From an uncultured Bacteroidota bacterium (GTDB lineage Bacteria; Bacteroidota; Bacteroidia; Bacteroidales; GWA2-32-17): 64,000 bases of DNA. The notes beneath the pieces are model-generated. The model worked only from the letters and a program-made list of their open reading frames with translations. It did not search any database and had not been told where the DNA came from. The stretch is from contig CAILUD010000171.1 in NCBI GenBank assembly GCA_903837285.1, positions 18,199-82,198 of the forward strand. Reading direction: 5' to 3'. The translations under genes and the position numbers were made by a program. Below, one piece after another: positions 9,122 to 18,401 of this stretch (within the stretch, counting starts at the first letter, position 1; each line of letters opens with the position of its first letter).

Positions 9122-12100
9122 TTATTTACTCTTATCCGGAAATGCAGGAATTTTTCCTTTATTCTGTGGCTTATCTTTTAATTCCTGTAATATAACTTCA
9201 ATAGCTTTGTTTAGCTGCTCATCTTCGCCAGCAAATTCTTTTGCGGGATCGTTGTCAACAATAATATCAGGGTCAACGCCATGTCCTTCAATAATCCAAT
9301 CGCTTCCATCAGCTGCATAATGCCCGAATTCTGGTTTTGTAAGATTACCACCATCAATAAAGGGAAGTGAGCCACGTATTCCAACAACACCGCCCCATGT
9401 GCGAACACCAATAATTTTACCTAACCCTGTTTTTCTGAATTGGTATGGGAATAAATCGCCATCAGAAGCAGAATAATTATTTACAAGTAATACTTTTGGA
9501 CCGAGTAACATTTGTTCAGGGTTTGTGTTTCCTTCAATCTGATTTCGTGCCATACCCATAAATGCAAGCTCACGTTTTAATCTTTCAATTATCATTGGAG
9601 AAACATTGCCGCCACCGTTACCTCTGTCGTCAATTATTAAAGCTTTTTTCGCAAGTTGTGGATAAAAATATTTTGCAAATTCATTAAGTCCTTCAACACC
9701 CATATCAGGAATATGAATATATCCTACCTGACCATTTGTTGCTGCATCTACTTTTTTAATATTTTCTTGTATCCAGTTATAATAATACAAAGGGTTTTCG
9801 TCTTTTATAGGAATTACAATAACTTTTTTAGTAGCAGTTTCATTTGCTGCAGATGAAATAGTTAATTCAACTTCATGATCGGCAGTATTCCATAACATTG
9901 TGTATATGTCGGTAGTGTTTTTCACTGATAATCCATTTACAGCAGTAATAAAATCGCCAACTTTTATGTTTAGTCCTACCTCTGTTAAAGGAGATCTAAG
10001 ACTGTTATCCCAATTCTGACCTTCAAGTATTTTGTCTATTTTAAAATATCCTGAAGCATCTTTAGATATTTTTGCACCAAGTAATCCTGTGTAAATCTTG
10101 TCTATTTTTGGTTTATCGCCGCCACCTGTGTATGCATGACCAATATTTAATTCGCCAATAAGTTCGCCAATTAAATAATTTAGATCGTTACGATTATTAA
10201 CAAATGGCAATAAGACTGAATACTTGTCGTGCATTTTTTTCCAATCAACACCGTGCATATTTGGGTCGTAGAAAAAATCTCGCATTTGACGCCAAGCCTC
10301 ATCATATATCTGTTTCCATTCGGCTTTATTATTTACCATAACCGACATGTTTGAAATATCGACTGCTTTATCAGTTTTAATTTCTGAAGAAGGGATGTCA
10401 ATAATAAAAAATTTTTCATCTTTCAGTATTAACATCTTCTTATTGTTAGCAGTTATTTCATAACTTCCTATTGCACCAAGAGATGTTTCCTTTTTTTCTT
10501 TTAAGCTATATAATTTTAGTGTTCCTGTGGTTTCTTCTGTTGATGAAGTCATATAATATATTTTTTCGCCAACTTGCATTAAGCTCCAGTAATTACCACT
10601 TTTAATAGGTAATGCAACAATACGTTTTTGTATCCCATCAAAATCTATTTTAACCTCCGAAACAGTTGGTTTTTCCTCAGGTTTCTTTTCTGGAGTTACT
10701 GTTACATCAACTTCGTCATTTGTTGGACCTAATGGATTTGGTGTCGATTTTTGTAATGTTATAAAATAAATGCGTGTCATGTCAGAATATGAATGATTCC
10801 ATTCAGTTTGGCTATATGTAGGATTAAAGTCGCGGTCTGATGTGAAGAATAAATATTTACTGTCAGTGCTAAAATATGGTTGATATGAATTATACCATGT
10901 GTCAGTAATTGGTGTAATTGATTTTGAAACTAAATTATAAATAAAAATCTGAGCCATTGTTGCCGTAAGTGATTTGTCTGTATATGTAATCCACTTACTG
11001 TCAGGCGACCATGAGTAATCTGTAATTTCCCATGTTTTACTCTGTGTTACATTTGTTACAGTTTTGGTATCAATGTTAACAAATTGTAAACTGAATTTTT
11101 TATCGCTGAATAAAATGTTTTTACTATCAGGCGACCATAACAAAGAGAATTTATACGTATCAGCATTTTTTGTTAATTGAATCGGGGAAGCTGAACCATC
11201 TGCTTTTTGTATGTATACTTCATATTCACCAGTGACATCAGATAAAAATGCAATCCATTTTCCATCAGGTGACCAGTATGTTGAACGTTCATGAGATCCT
11301 GAACTTAAGCTTAAATTCTTAGTAATTCCTTGTTTTCCGGGTACCGACCATATATCACCTCTGGCGGTGAATACTAAGCGGTTTCCGTCTGGAGAAATAC
11401 TGCATTCACGAATGTTTTTTGAAGCATCTTTTAATTGATCTCGTCCCTGTAAAAAATCATCATTAATAAATACAGTAACTTTTGTTTGAATCTGAGTGTT
11501 TAAATCAAATGTGTATATAAAACCCCCATTTTCAAATATAATTTTACCATCACCTAAAGTAGGAAATTTAATATCATATTCTGTAAATGAGGTTACTTTC
11601 CTTGTTTGTTTAGTGTCTAGATTTGTGGCAAAAAGATTCATTGTTCTGTCTCTGTCGCTGCAAAAATATATTTCGTTTTTATACCACATTGGAAAAATAT
11701 CCTGTGATACATTACTTGTAATGTTTTCTGTTTTTTTAGTTTCAAAATTGTAAATCCAAACATCATCGGCCATTCCACCTTTATAGTATTTCCAAGTTCT
11801 AAATTCACGCATAACTCTATTGAATGCTAATTTTTTTCCATCTGCGGAGAAAGAATTAAAACCACCTGCAGGTAGAGGAAGTTGTTCAGACATTCCACCA
11901 TTAATTGAAACCTGAAAAAGCTGGCCAATAAAGTCGTTCCATGATTGTTTTCGTGAGCGATAAATAATATTTTTACTGTCGTTTGTCCACGATGTTACAA
12001 TATTACTTGGTCCCATTCTATCTGATATATCATCACGCTCAAGAGTTGATGTGTAAGTTAAACGTTTTGGTTCACCACCTTCAGCTGGCATTAAATATAC

Positions 12101-12358
12101 TTCTGTATTTCCATCATATTGTGCCGAGAATGCAATCCATTTGCCATCGGGTGAAAAGTGTGGAAACATTTCGTAGCCTTTATGGGTTGTCAGTTTTCTG
12201 GCTATACCACCAGTTGTTGTTACTGTGTATAAATCACCGGCATAGCTAAATACTATTTTATCACCGTTTATTGCAGGAAATCTTAATAACCGTGCCTCTT
12301 GCTGACTCATTGCTGCAAATGAGATTAAACAAAAAATGCTTAGAATTATTTTTTTCAT
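9122..12358 (-). CDS. Tricorn-like S41 protease, exported
   Basis: The 1078-residue protein begins with a signal peptide (to about residue 18). A long WD40/TolB-like beta-propeller region follows (about residues 20-540) with repeated SPDGKWIAF and SPDSKNI motifs. A tricorn core precedes a PDZ domain (about residues 770-850, GDFITAVNG) and a C-terminal S41 peptidase domain. The likely nucleophile is the serine in NNYSASDGD at about residue 963, and IIDDRGNGGG is also conserved. Tricorn proteases process oligopeptides released by upstream proteases; here the enzyme would act in the periplasm. The gene is monocistronic, with a terminator just downstream. Confidence 0.93.
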   Translation of the reverse strand: MKKIILSIFCLISFAAMSQQEARLLRFPAINGDKIVFSYAGDLYTVTTTGGIARKLTTHKGYEMFPHFSPDGKWIAFSAQYDGNTEVYLMPAEGGEPKRLTYTSTLERDDISDRMGPSNIVTSWTNDSKNIIYRSRKQSWNDFIGQLFQVSINGGMSEQLPLPAGGFNSFSADGKKLAFNRVMREFRTWKYYKGGMADDVWIYNFETKKTENITSNVSQDIFPMWYKNEIYFCSDRDRTMNLFATNLDTKQTRKVTSFTEYDIKFPTLGDGKIIFENGGFIYTFDLNTQIQTKVTVFINDDFLQGRDQLKDASKNIRECSISPDGNRLVFTARGDIWSVPGKQGITKNLSLSSGSHERSTYWSPDGKWIAFLSDVTGEYEVYIQKADGSASPIQLTKNADTYKFSLLWSPDSKNILFSDKKFSLQFVNIDTKTVTNVTQSKTWEITDYSWSPDSKWITYTDKSLTATMAQIFIYNLVSKSITPITDTWYNSYQPYFSTDSKYLFFTSDRDFNPTYSQTEWNHSYSDMTRIYFITLQKSTPNPLGPTNDEVDVTVTPEKKPEEKPTVSEVKIDFDGIQKRIVALPIKSGNYWSLMQVGEKIYYMTSSTEETTGTLKLYSLKEKKETSLGAIGSYEITANNKKMLILKDEKFFIIDIPSSEIKTDKAVDISNMSVMVNNKAEWKQIYDEAWRQMRDFFYDPNMHGVDWKKMHDKYSVLLPFVNNRNDLNYLIGELIGELNIGHAYTGGGDKPKIDKIYTGLLGAKISKDASGYFKIDKILEGQNWDNSLRSPLTEVGLNIKVGDFITAVNGLSVKNTTDIYTMLWNTADHEVELTISSAANETATKKVIVIPIKDENPLYYYNWIQENIKKVDAATNGQVGYIHIPDMGVEGLNEFAKYFYPQLAKKALIIDDRGNGGGNVSPMIIERLKRELAFMGMARNQIEGNTNPEQMLLGPKVLLVNNYSASDGDLFPYQFRKTGLGKIIGVRTWGGVVGIRGSLPFIDGGNLTKPEFGHYAADGSDWIIEGHGVDPDIIVDNDPAKEFAGEDEQLNKAIEVILQELKDKPQNKGKIPAFPDKSK

Positions 12359-12379
12359 GGTTTTATTTGATTATTTATA

Positions 12380-12387
12380 CAAAACTA
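12380..12387 (-). promoter_or_regulatory. Candidate -7 element (TAGTTTTG) of the tricorn-like gene
   Basis: On the minus strand TAGTTTTG fits TAnnTTTG and lies 21 bp before the start codon at 12358. A clear -33 TTTG is not visible at 19-21 bp spacing. Confidence 0.4.
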
Positions 12388-12495
12388 AGTTATTTTAATT
12401 GTAAGATTAAAGCATATTCGCTCAAAGTGGAAAAATCTTAAACAAACAATGTGAAATTACCAACAGGTTTTTAAAACTTAAAAGGTATTATTTAA

Positions 12496-12924
12496 TTAAA
12501 TATTATCTTTTTCCTTATCAATAATATCTTTTAAAGTAGTCTTTTTTAGTATAGCTACTGTTTGGTCTCTTATTTCTTTAACAACTGCTCTTACTCCACA
12601 ATTAGTTTCATCTTTGCAATGATTACATTCTTCATAATAATTGTATGTAACACAGGGCAGAAGAGCAATAGCGCCATCAAAAAAACGTATAATTTCTGCA
12701 AAATTTACATTTTCTGGTTTTTTAATTAAATAGTATCCTCCACCTTTACCTTTTTTGCTGCTAACAATTCCCATGTTTTTAAGTTCAAGAAGAATAGTCT
12801 CTAAAAACTTTTTAGGTAATTTTTCTGCTTCGGCAATTTCACTTATTAATACAGGCCCGCTTTCGTATTTTCTTGCCAGGTAGGTTAATGCATAAAGCGA
12901 ATATTGTGCTTTTTTAGAAATCAT
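12496..12924 (-). CDS. Rrf2 family transcriptional regulator
   Basis: The 142-residue protein opens with the typical Rrf2 winged-helix start (MISKKAQYSLYAL) and a recognition wing with KGKGGGYYLIK. Cysteines occur as LLPC near residue 89, then CNHC and NCG between residues 100 and 112, a pattern like the Fe-S cluster-binding Rrf2 regulators IscR and NsrR, so it is likely a redox- or cluster-responsive DNA-binding protein (inference). It begins 30 bp after the selD stop on the same strand, so it is probably the last gene of an mnmH-selD-rrf2 operon. Confidence 0.9.
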   Translation of the reverse strand: MISKKAQYSLYALTYLARKYESGPVLISEIAEAEKLPKKFLETILLELKNMGIVSSKKGKGGGYYLIKKPENVNFAEIIRFFDGAIALLPCVTYNYYEECNHCKDETNCGVRAVVKEIRDQTVAILKKTTLKDIIDKEKDNI

Positions 12925-12954
12925 TATATTATTCTTTAATCAAAAGTAAGAAAA

Positions 12955-13998
12955 TTATTTTATTAAAATGAATTGACTATCATCTTTTGAATTTCTTTCA
13001 ATAGTTCTTCCTATTTTTTTTATAAATAGGTTATTAGTTGAAGCCAATTGTAAAATTTGTTTTTCATTTTCTGTTTCAACTGCAATTAGTAAACCACCGC
13101 TTGTTTGAGGATCGCAAATAATTAGTTTTTGAAATTCAGTCATAGTTGAAATTTTATTTCCATAACTGTTAAAATTACGTGAAGTGCCTCCTGGTATTGT
13201 GTTATTGTCAATATATTTTTCTATTCCATTAAAAATTGGTAGCGAGTTAAAATCAATTTCGGCATTAACATTACTTCCTTCGCACATTTCGATTAAATGA
13301 CCACCCAAACCAAAACCAGTTACATCGGTCATTGCAATTACGCAATTTAATTTACCTAATTCTGCACCTATACTGTTTAATGTTTTCATCGAATTTATTG
13401 CAGTATTTAAATCTTCATATGTTAAAAGATTTTTCTTTTGAGCAGTAGAAAGTATCCCAATTCCCAGTGGTTTTGTTATGAAAAGAGAACAATTTGGTTT
13501 TGCACTGCAATTTTTCTTAATGTTAGCAATTGGAATTAATCCGTTAACTGCTAATCCAAATATGGGTACAGGAATATCAATACTATGACCACCAGAGATT
13601 GTTATTCCTGCTTTTGCACATGCTTCGGTAGCTCCCTTAATTACTTCTTTTGCGATATTTGCAGGTATTTTTGACAATGGCCAGCCTAAAATTGCGATTG
13701 CTAAAATAGGAGTGCCACCCATTGCGTAAATGTCGCTGAGTGCATTTATTGCAGCTATGTATCCATATTCAAATGCATCATCAACAATGGGAGTAAAAAA
13801 GTCGGTAGTGCTAATAATTGCCTGACCGTTTCCTAAGTCAAAAACTGCTGCATCATCTTTTGTTGAGTTACCTACTAATAATCGATTATCGATAATTATG
13901 GGGTTAATATTATTAAGAATTTCTTCTAAATCTTTTGGTGATATTTTACAACCACATCCAGAACCGGGACTGAATTGAGTTAATTTAATTTCCTCCAT
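12955..13998 (-). CDS. selD: Selenophosphate synthase (selenide, water dikinase)
   Basis: This 347-residue enzyme makes selenophosphate from selenide and ATP. Near the N-terminus GSGCGCKISP carries Cys15, aligned with E. coli SelD Cys17, so this is a cysteine form and needs no selenocysteine for its own translation. Also visible are the ATP-binding segments DDAAVFDLG, STTDFFTP and SGGHSIDIP, and the C-terminal GGLLIA segment. Its start overlaps the 3' end of mnmH by 14 bp, showing translational coupling. The product is the selenium donor for MnmH. No selA or selB is in the window. Confidence 0.97.
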   Translation of the reverse strand: MEEIKLTQFSPGSGCGCKISPKDLEEILNNINPIIIDNRLLVGNSTKDDAAVFDLGNGQAIISTTDFFTPIVDDAFEYGYIAAINALSDIYAMGGTPILAIAILGWPLSKIPANIAKEVIKGATEACAKAGITISGGHSIDIPVPIFGLAVNGLIPIANIKKNCSAKPNCSLFITKPLGIGILSTAQKKNLLTYEDLNTAINSMKTLNSIGAELGKLNCVIAMTDVTGFGLGGHLIEMCEGSNVNAEIDFNSLPIFNGIEKYIDNNTIPGGTSRNFNSYGNKISTMTEFQKLIICDPQTSGGLLIAVETENEKQILQLASTNNLFIKKIGRTIERNSKDDSQFILIK

Positions 13999-15019
13999 TA
14001 TCGTTATTTTGTTGTAAAGTTAAAAGATTACTGTAAATTTCTTGTAATACTAAACTGTTAATTTCTAATTTGGTCACGTTGTTATTATGGTTGACATTCA
14101 AACTGAACCTATATTTTTTATCATAATAAACTAATGTTTTTAGTATTGCGTTAAAGAAATCATCTTTAATAATATAACTAATAATTACTTGAGCATGATC
14201 GCCACCAATTTTTCTTGAAATTCTATTTATAGAGTTAATTAATAATTCTTTGTCAAAGTGCGCATATTCTATGACTAACCGTTTAGCTCTTTCCTCAATA
14301 TTTTTTTCAAGTAAAATAAATTTTGCTGTTTGCATTTGTTTATGAAAATTTGCAGGAATATACACGGTTCCAATTGTCAGGCTCTCATCTTCAATCCAAA
14401 TGGGTTTGTTTAAGTCAAGATTTATTAATGAATTAGATAATAAATTTTCAAAATGTTCTGTTTTTGGTTGTTTTAACTGACCAAAATGGCCAAAAACTGA
14501 TCCTTTATGATTTGCAAGATTTTCGAGATCTATAACCTGTTGTCCTTTTGATTTTATATAATTTAGAATCTCAGTTTTACCTGTACCGGTCATGCCTCCA
14601 ATAACAATCAGTTTAAACTGTTTCTCGAAAAAATCTTTAACAAATTGTCTGTATGCTTTATATCCGTTTTCTAGAATGTAAACATTATATCCTGCTGTTT
14701 CTAATAGCCAGGCCATATTTTTACTACGCAATCCACCTCGCCAGCAATGTAGTCTGATGTTTTTTCCTTTTGCAACAATATTTACATTTTCAACAAAAGA
14801 AACTAGTTTTGATTGAACTTTTTCTAAACCAATTTTTATTGCTTCATCTTTTCCCTGTTTTACATATGCTGTTCCAACAATTTCTCTTTCTTCATTTGTA
14901 AACAGAGGAAGATTTATTGCGTCAGGAATATGGCCTTTTTCAAATTCTATTGGTGAGCGGACATCAAAAATTGGAAATCTTAGGGCTAAAAATTCTTCGG
15001 TGTTAACTCGTAAAGGCAT
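13985..15019 (-). CDS. mnmH: tRNA 2-selenouridine synthase
   Basis: The 344-residue protein (also called SelU or YbbB) joins an N-terminal rhodanese domain to a P-loop domain. The rhodanese active-site loop is HCWRGGLRS, with the catalytic Cys at about residue 92, and the Walker A motif is GGMTGTGKTEI at about residues 138-148. The enzyme converts 2-thiouridine at the tRNA wobble position to 2-selenouridine using selenophosphate, via a geranylated intermediate. It is the first gene of the operon and overlaps selD by 14 bp. A near-consensus -7 element (AATCTTTG, minus strand, 15042-15049) lies just upstream. Confidence 0.96.
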   Translation of the reverse strand: MPLRVNTEEFLALRFPIFDVRSPIEFEKGHIPDAINLPLFTNEEREIVGTAYVKQGKDEAIKIGLEKVQSKLVSFVENVNIVAKGKNIRLHCWRGGLRSKNMAWLLETAGYNVYILENGYKAYRQFVKDFFEKQFKLIVIGGMTGTGKTEILNYIKSKGQQVIDLENLANHKGSVFGHFGQLKQPKTEHFENLLSNSLINLDLNKPIWIEDESLTIGTVYIPANFHKQMQTAKFILLEKNIEERAKRLVIEYAHFDKELLINSINRISRKIGGDHAQVIISYIIKDDFFNAILKTLVYYDKKYRFSLNVNHNNNVTKLEINSLVLQEIYSNLLTLQQNNDNGGN

Positions 15020-15211
15020 TTTATATTTCTTATATAGTTTACAAAGATTGTAATAATAAAATGATTTGCATTTAATAAATAATTAAGTTAATAAGATTTT
15101 ACTTGTAGTGGTATGTGTCAGAAAAACAGGTAGATGTAATAGTCTGGTAGGTAATTTTAATATGAATAAATTTATTAAACAATATTGCATTATTAATTGC
15201 ATCATAATTTC

Positions 15212-15219
15212 TACTTTTG
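15212..15219 (+). promoter_or_regulatory. Candidate -7 element (TACTTTTG) of purL
   Basis: TACTTTTG fits TAnnTTTG and lies 27 bp before the purL ATG. The nearest TTG upstream (15185) is 24 bp away, longer than ideal. Confidence 0.45.
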
Positions 15220-15246
15220 TTTCCTTAATTAAGAATTTATTAGTTT

Positions 15247-17469
15247 ATGGCCGAAATGAAAGTAAATCAGGAAACTGCAAAAAAACTTGGTATATTACCA
15301 GAAGAATTAGAGCAGATTAAGAAATATCTTGGACGCATGCCAAATTTTACCGAATTAAGTATTTACTCGGTAATGTGGTCAGAACATGCATCATACAAAA
15401 ACTCAATAAAGTTATTAAAAACATTACCTCGCAAAGGAGCACGTTTACTTGCCGAAGCAGGGGAGGAGAATGCCGGTTTAGTTGATATTGGTGATGGATT
15501 GGCATGTGCTTTTAAAATAGAATCACATAATCACCCTTCAGCAGTAGAGCCATATCAAGGAGCTGCAACCGGAGTAGGTGGAATAAACCGCGATATTTTC
15601 ACAATGGGAGCTCGTCCAATTGCTCAGTTAAATTCTTTGCGTTTTGGTGATTTAAGTCTTGATCGCACAAAATGGTTACTCAAAGGAATTGTAAAAGGTA
15701 TTGGTAATTATGGAAATGCATTTGGCGTTCCGGTAGTTGGTGGCGAAATTTATTTCGATGAATGTTATAATGCTAATCCTTTAGTTAATGCAATGTCGGT
15801 AGGTATTGTAAAAAAAGGAAAAGTTATTTCTGCAACATCAGGTGGATTAGGAAATCCGGTTTATATTGTGGGTTCGTCTACTGGCAAAGATGGAATTCAT
15901 GGTGCTACTTTTGCAAGTGCCGATTTACATGAGAATTCTGCCGATGATATTCCAAGCGTTCAGGTTGGAGATCCATTTATGGAAAAATTACTTTTAGAAG
16001 CTAGTTTAGAATTAAATGAAACTGATGCCATTATTGGAATGCAGGATATGGGTGCAGCAGGAATTATTTGTTCAACTTCAGAAATGTCAGCACGTGGAAA
16101 ATGCGGAATGAAAATTTATCTTGATAAAGTTCCATTACGCCAGAAAAATATTGAAGCATGGGAAATACTTCTTTCAGAATCTCAGGAAAGAATGCTTGTA
16201 GTAGTAAAAAAAGGACAAGAAAAAGTAGTCGAAAAAATATTCGAAAAATGGGATTTGCATTGCGCTATTATTGGAGAAGTTATTAATGAAGATAGGTTAT
16301 ATTTTTATTATCATGATAAATTAGTTGCAGATGTTCCTGCCGATTCTTTAGTTCTTGGTGGCGGTGCTCCTGTTTATGAGCGTGAAAGCAAAGAACCTAA
16401 ATATTTTAAAGAGCTTAAGAAATTTAAAATTTCTCAGATAGAAGAGCCAGAAGATTTGAGAGCTGTTGCTGAAATGCTAACAAATGAACCAACACTTGCA
16501 TCTAAACGTTGGATTTATGAGCAATATGATACAATGGTTGGAACAAAAAATATGGCAACAAATGTTCCTTCAGATGCTGGTATTGTTAATATTAAAGGAA
16601 GCGAAAAAGCTTTGGCTTTAACTGTTGATTGTAATTCAAGATATGTTTTTGCCGATCCCGAAAAGGGAACTGCAATTGCTGTTGCCGAAGCTGCCCGTAA
16701 TATTGTTTGTTCAGGTGGAACACCCGTTGCTATAACAAATTGCTTGAATTTTGGTAATCCATATAATCCTGAAGTTTTCTGGCAGTTTTCCGGTGCAATA
16801 AAAGGAATGAGTGCTGCTTGTATAAAATTTGGAACACCAGTAACCGGAGGGAACGTAAGTTTTTATAATCAAACATCAATTGGAGATACAATTGAACCAA
16901 TTTACCCGACTCCAACAATAGGAATGTTAGGTGTTTTGGAAGATAAAAATAATGTTATGTCATTAGCTTTTCAACATAAAGGTGATATGATTTTTCTTAT
17001 AGGACCTGTTGTTGAAGATATTTCTTCTTCAGAATATCTTGTAAAATATCATAAAATTAAAAAATCACCATGTCCGGCATTTGATCTTGAAATGGAATAT
17101 AAAGTTCAGCAGATTGTAGCTTATGTTATCAAAAATAAAATGATAAGTTCGGCACATGATGTTTCTGAAGGTGGAATTTATACTACACTTTTAGAATCTG
17201 CAATGCCAAACGATTTAGGTTTTGATATAACAACATCAGCTGAAGTAAGAACCGATGCATTTTTATTTGGTGAGTCGCAAAGTAGAGTGGTTGTTTCGGT
17301 AACACCTGCAAAAGAAGATGCATTTATTGATTTTATGATGGATCAGAAAGTTGGATTTATGGCTCTTGGTCATGTAACAAAATGTGAATTAAGAGTTGAT
17401 GATGTGTCTTATGGCTTTATTAGAGATCATAAAAAAGTGTACGATACTGCTATTGAAAAGCTTATATAG
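15247..17469 (+). CDS. purL: Phosphoribosylformylglycinamidine synthase subunit PurL (small type)
   Basis: The 740-residue protein is the synthetase subunit of the fourth step of de novo purine synthesis, turning FGAR into FGAM with ATP and ammonia. Its length matches the small PurL that works with separate PurQ and PurS, neither of which is in the window. Diagnostic segments are SEHASYKNS near residue 46, [20 protein letters not shown] near residue 98, [17 protein letters not shown], the second-repeat [23 protein letters not shown] and SAHDVSEGG. Translation starts at ATG 15247. Its 3' flank carries a repeat element. Confidence 0.97.
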   Translation: MAEMKVNQETAKKLGILPEELEQIKKYLGRMPNFTELSIYSVMWSEHASYKNSIKLLKTLPRKGARLLAEAGEENAGLVDIGDGLACAFKIESHNHPSAVEPYQGAATGVGGINRDIFTMGARPIAQLNSLRFGDLSLDRTKWLLKGIVKGIGNYGNAFGVPVVGGEIYFDECYNANPLVNAMSVGIVKKGKVISATSGGLGNPVYIVGSSTGKDGIHGATFASADLHENSADDIPSVQVGDPFMEKLLLEASLELNETDAIIGMQDMGAAGIICSTSEMSARGKCGMKIYLDKVPLRQKNIEAWEILLSESQERMLVVVKKGQEKVVEKIFEKWDLHCAIIGEVINEDRLYFYYHDKLVADVPADSLVLGGGAPVYERESKEPKYFKELKKFKISQIEEPEDLRAVAEMLTNEPTLASKRWIYEQYDTMVGTKNMATNVPSDAGIVNIKGSEKALALTVDCNSRYVFADPEKGTAIAVAEAARNIVCSGGTPVAITNCLNFGNPYNPEVFWQFSGAIKGMSAACIKFGTPVTGGNVSFYNQTSIGDTIEPIYPTPTIGMLGVLEDKNNVMSLAFQHKGDMIFLIGPVVEDISSSEYLVKYHKIKKSPCPAFDLEMEYKVQQIVAYVIKNKMISSAHDVSEGGIYTTLLESAMPNDLGFDITTSAEVRTDAFLFGESQSRVVVSVTPAKEDAFIDFMMDQKVGFMALGHVTKCELRVDDVSYGFIRDHKKVYDTAIEKLI

Positions 17470-17511
17470 AAGCTGGTTTGAATTTTAAACCAAGTTAACA
17501 TGATGATAAAT

Positions 17512-17605
17512 ACATTTACCATAAAATCAATTTATTTGCCCTAACCCTAAAGGGAATAAATTGATTTTCAACACTCCCTTTAGGGCGGGGTAAATGTTGA
17601 AAATC
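17512..17605. repeat. Nested palindromic element between purL and ubiE
   Basis: Several perfect inverted repeats overlap here. AAAATCAATTTATT (17523-17536) pairs with AATAAATTGATTTT (17555-17568). GATTTTCAACA (17563-17573) pairs with TGTTGAAAATC (17595-17605). CCCTAAAGGGA (17545-17555) pairs with TCCCTTTAGGG (17575-17585). ACATTTACC (17512-17520) pairs with GGTAAATGT (17589-17597). The first two hairpins share GATTTT and so exclude each other. The two CCCTAAAGGG cores lie in opposite orientation with different complementary arms. It is either a dispersed repeat pair or a structured leader of ubiE. Confidence 0.7.
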
Positions 17606-17650
17606 ATAACAGAGTATAGTATTTTAAAATAATCAAAACAGTTTCTGATA

Positions 17651-18364
17651 TTGGAACAAAATTTAATTGTAGAGAAGAATAAAGAAAATGTGGCGTCGAT
17701 GTTTGATGACATTGCGCCGTCTTATGATTTTTTAAATCATTTTCTTTCATTGAATATTGACAAGGGCTGGAGAAAAAAAGCAGTTAAAATTCTTTCTTCC
17801 TATACTCCGAAATCAATTTTAGATGTTGCTACGGGTACAGGCGATTTAGCTATTGCAATGTTAAAATTAAATCCTGAAAAGATTACCGGAATTGATATTT
17901 CGAAAGAAATGCTAGAAGTTGGAAAAAAGAAAATTACTGAAATTGGTAAACAGCAGATAATTGATCTACAACAAGCAGATGCTGAAAATATTCCTTTTGC
18001 TGAAAATACTTTTAATGCAGTAACAGTCGCATTTGGTGTAAGAAATTTCGAACATCTGGATAAAGGAATAAAAGAGATTTATAGGGTACTTGCTGTTAAT
18101 GGAGTTTTTTTAATTCTTGAATTTTCTCGTCCTAAGAATAATTTTTTAGGGTGGCTATTTAAATTTTATTTCGGACAAATTCTTCCATTAATAGGTAGGT
18201 TGTTTTCTAAAAATAAAGTAGCTTATAAATATCTATTTCAGACTGTTCAGCAGTTTCCAAGCGGCGATGAAATGAAAAATAAACTTTCATCTTTAGGATT
18301 TAAAAACGTTTCTGCTAAAACATTATCAATGGGTATAGCAACAATTTATACTGCTTCAAAATAA
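17651..18364 (+). CDS. ubiE: Demethylmenaquinone methyltransferase (UbiE/MenG family)
   Basis: The 237-residue SAM-dependent methyltransferase performs the last step of menaquinone synthesis. Motif I is LDVATGTGDLA, and the family N-terminal block MFDDIAPSYDFLNHFLS with KGWRKK is present, as are VTVAFGVRNFEH and the C-terminal GIATIY. The reading frame opens at a TTG at 17651; the first in-frame ATG (17699) would start at MFDDIAP and remove a 16-residue lead typical of homologues, so the TTG start is preferred but not certain. The upstream 94-bp palindromic element may lie in its leader. porT follows closely on the same strand. Confidence 0.93.
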   Translation: MEQNLIVEKNKENVASMFDDIAPSYDFLNHFLSLNIDKGWRKKAVKILSSYTPKSILDVATGTGDLAIAMLKLNPEKITGIDISKEMLEVGKKKITEIGKQQIIDLQQADAENIPFAENTFNAVTVAFGVRNFEHLDKGIKEIYRVLAVNGVFLILEFSRPKNNFLGWLFKFYFGQILPLIGRLFSKNKVAYKYLFQTVQQFPSGDEMKNKLSSLGFKNVSAKTLSMGIATIYTASK

Positions 18365-18386
18365 TATTGGATTATGTCCGTTTTAC

Positions 18387-18394
18387 TATCTTTG
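18387..18394 (+). promoter_or_regulatory. Candidate -7 element (TATCTTTG) directly before porT
   Basis: TATCTTTG matches TAnnTTTG and ends only 7 bp before the porT ATG at 18402. If used, transcription would begin at or next to the start codon, giving a nearly leaderless mRNA. Confidence 0.5.
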
Positions 18395-18401
18395 CTGAAA
18401 T

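Noticed and set aside
15108..15320. Small plus-strand reading frame before purL
   Set aside because: It overlaps the purL start in another frame, spans the likely purL promoter, and has no family features.
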